DNA of 60,923 nt from an uncultured Collinsella sp. (GTDB taxonomy: Bacteria > Actinomycetota > Coriobacteriia > Coriobacteriales > Coriobacteriaceae), in the NCBI GenBank assembly GCA_900542325.1, contig UQMY01000012.1:1-60923 (forward strand), read 5' to 3'. The notes under the pieces were generated by a model. That model had not been told where the DNA came from. It did not search any database and was given only the letters and a program-made list of their open reading frames with translations. Of this stretch, positions 60,860 through 60,923 are shown one piece after another. Both the position numbers and the translations under genes were made by a program. Numbering within the stretch: position 1 is the stretch's first letter; each line of letters starts with the position of its first letter.

Positions 60860-60923
60860 CGTCCTCGGACATGCAAAGAGGCTCCGCATCGCGCTTCGCG
60901 CTGCGGAGCCTCTTTGCGTCCTG
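60860..60923 (+). terminator. groEL terminator cassette with flanks shared with the pfkA palindrome
   Basis: Leading flank cgtcctcggacatg (60860-60873), stem gcaaagaggctccgca with tgcggagcctctttgc (60873-60888, 60902-60917), tip cgcgcttcgcg, trailing flank cgtcctg (60917-60923). The window ends here. The flanks match minus-strand 1858-1845 and 1805-1799. Confidence 0.85.

Overview
The window reads as a chromosomal stretch of a GC-rich, anaerobic actinobacterium of the Coriobacteriia, most likely Collinsella. The basis is recall of protein families rather than a search: Collinsella-like codon use, an M18 aminopeptidase, a SEC-C methionine aminopeptidase, an Asp23/AmaP cell-envelope operon, a giant 2-hydroxyacyl-CoA dehydratase activase and many short membrane proteins without close relatives. 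I saw no rRNA, tRNA, CRISPR array, prophage or complete insertion sequence. About 57 protein-coding genes are supported, plus two very small ORFs and one gene remnant.

Layout. 0.1-9 kb: small conserved protein, membrane-bound XRE regulator, atypical phosphofructokinase, secreted choloylglycine-hydrolase-like enzyme, M18 aminopeptidase, RelB/PIN toxin-antitoxin pair, 2-hydroxyacid dehydrogenase, methionine aminopeptidase. 9-17 kb: radical SAM protein, alpha/beta hydrolase, a GGDEF(degenerate)-REC-HD-GYP regulator with an HPt partner, a DUF2975/HTH pair and an ABC-2 exporter that share an operator-like sequence. 17-21.5 kb: polar amino acid ABC importer followed by a C26 gamma-glutamyl hydrolase. 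22-27.5 kb: DXS-like enzyme, HD hydrolase, CmpB-like membrane protein, AmtB/PII ammonium module. 27.5-31.4 kb: TetR/MFS efflux pair, Cof-type HAD phosphatase, and a 41-codon hydrophobic peptide gene built like a type I toxin-antitoxin locus. 31.4-38.3 kb: TetR, the 1595-residue activase, a 3-hydroxyacyl-CoA dehydrogenase. 38.5-45.5 kb: DUF389 protein with an EF-hand loop, OPT transporter, pantothenate kinase with a duplicated 3' remnant, an AT-rich membrane-protein/HTH island, dCMP deaminase. 45.6-54.4 kb: NifU-like protein, Lgt, a large DUF6020-like membrane protein, YebC, AmaP-DUF2273-Asp23, YitT, zinc-ribbon membrane protein. 54.6-60.9 kb: M20 peptidase, YtcJ-like amidohydrolase, groES, groEL.

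The intergenic DNA is unusually structured. At least twelve copies of a short REP-like palindrome share a GGGACAG-type core while their arms differ but stay self-complementary; most sit directly on stop codons. Five much longer concentric palindromes (64 to 185 nt) with unrelated sequences lie in intergenic gaps. One of them and the groEL terminator share the same flanks around different stems. The most promising undescribed locus is 30.90-31.22 kb: a short basic-tailed hydrophobic peptide with a matching convergent promoter, shared 5' sequences and a hairpin over its stop codon, the layout of Fst/par-type toxin-antitoxin systems. All assignments come from reading the sequence; no database search was run.
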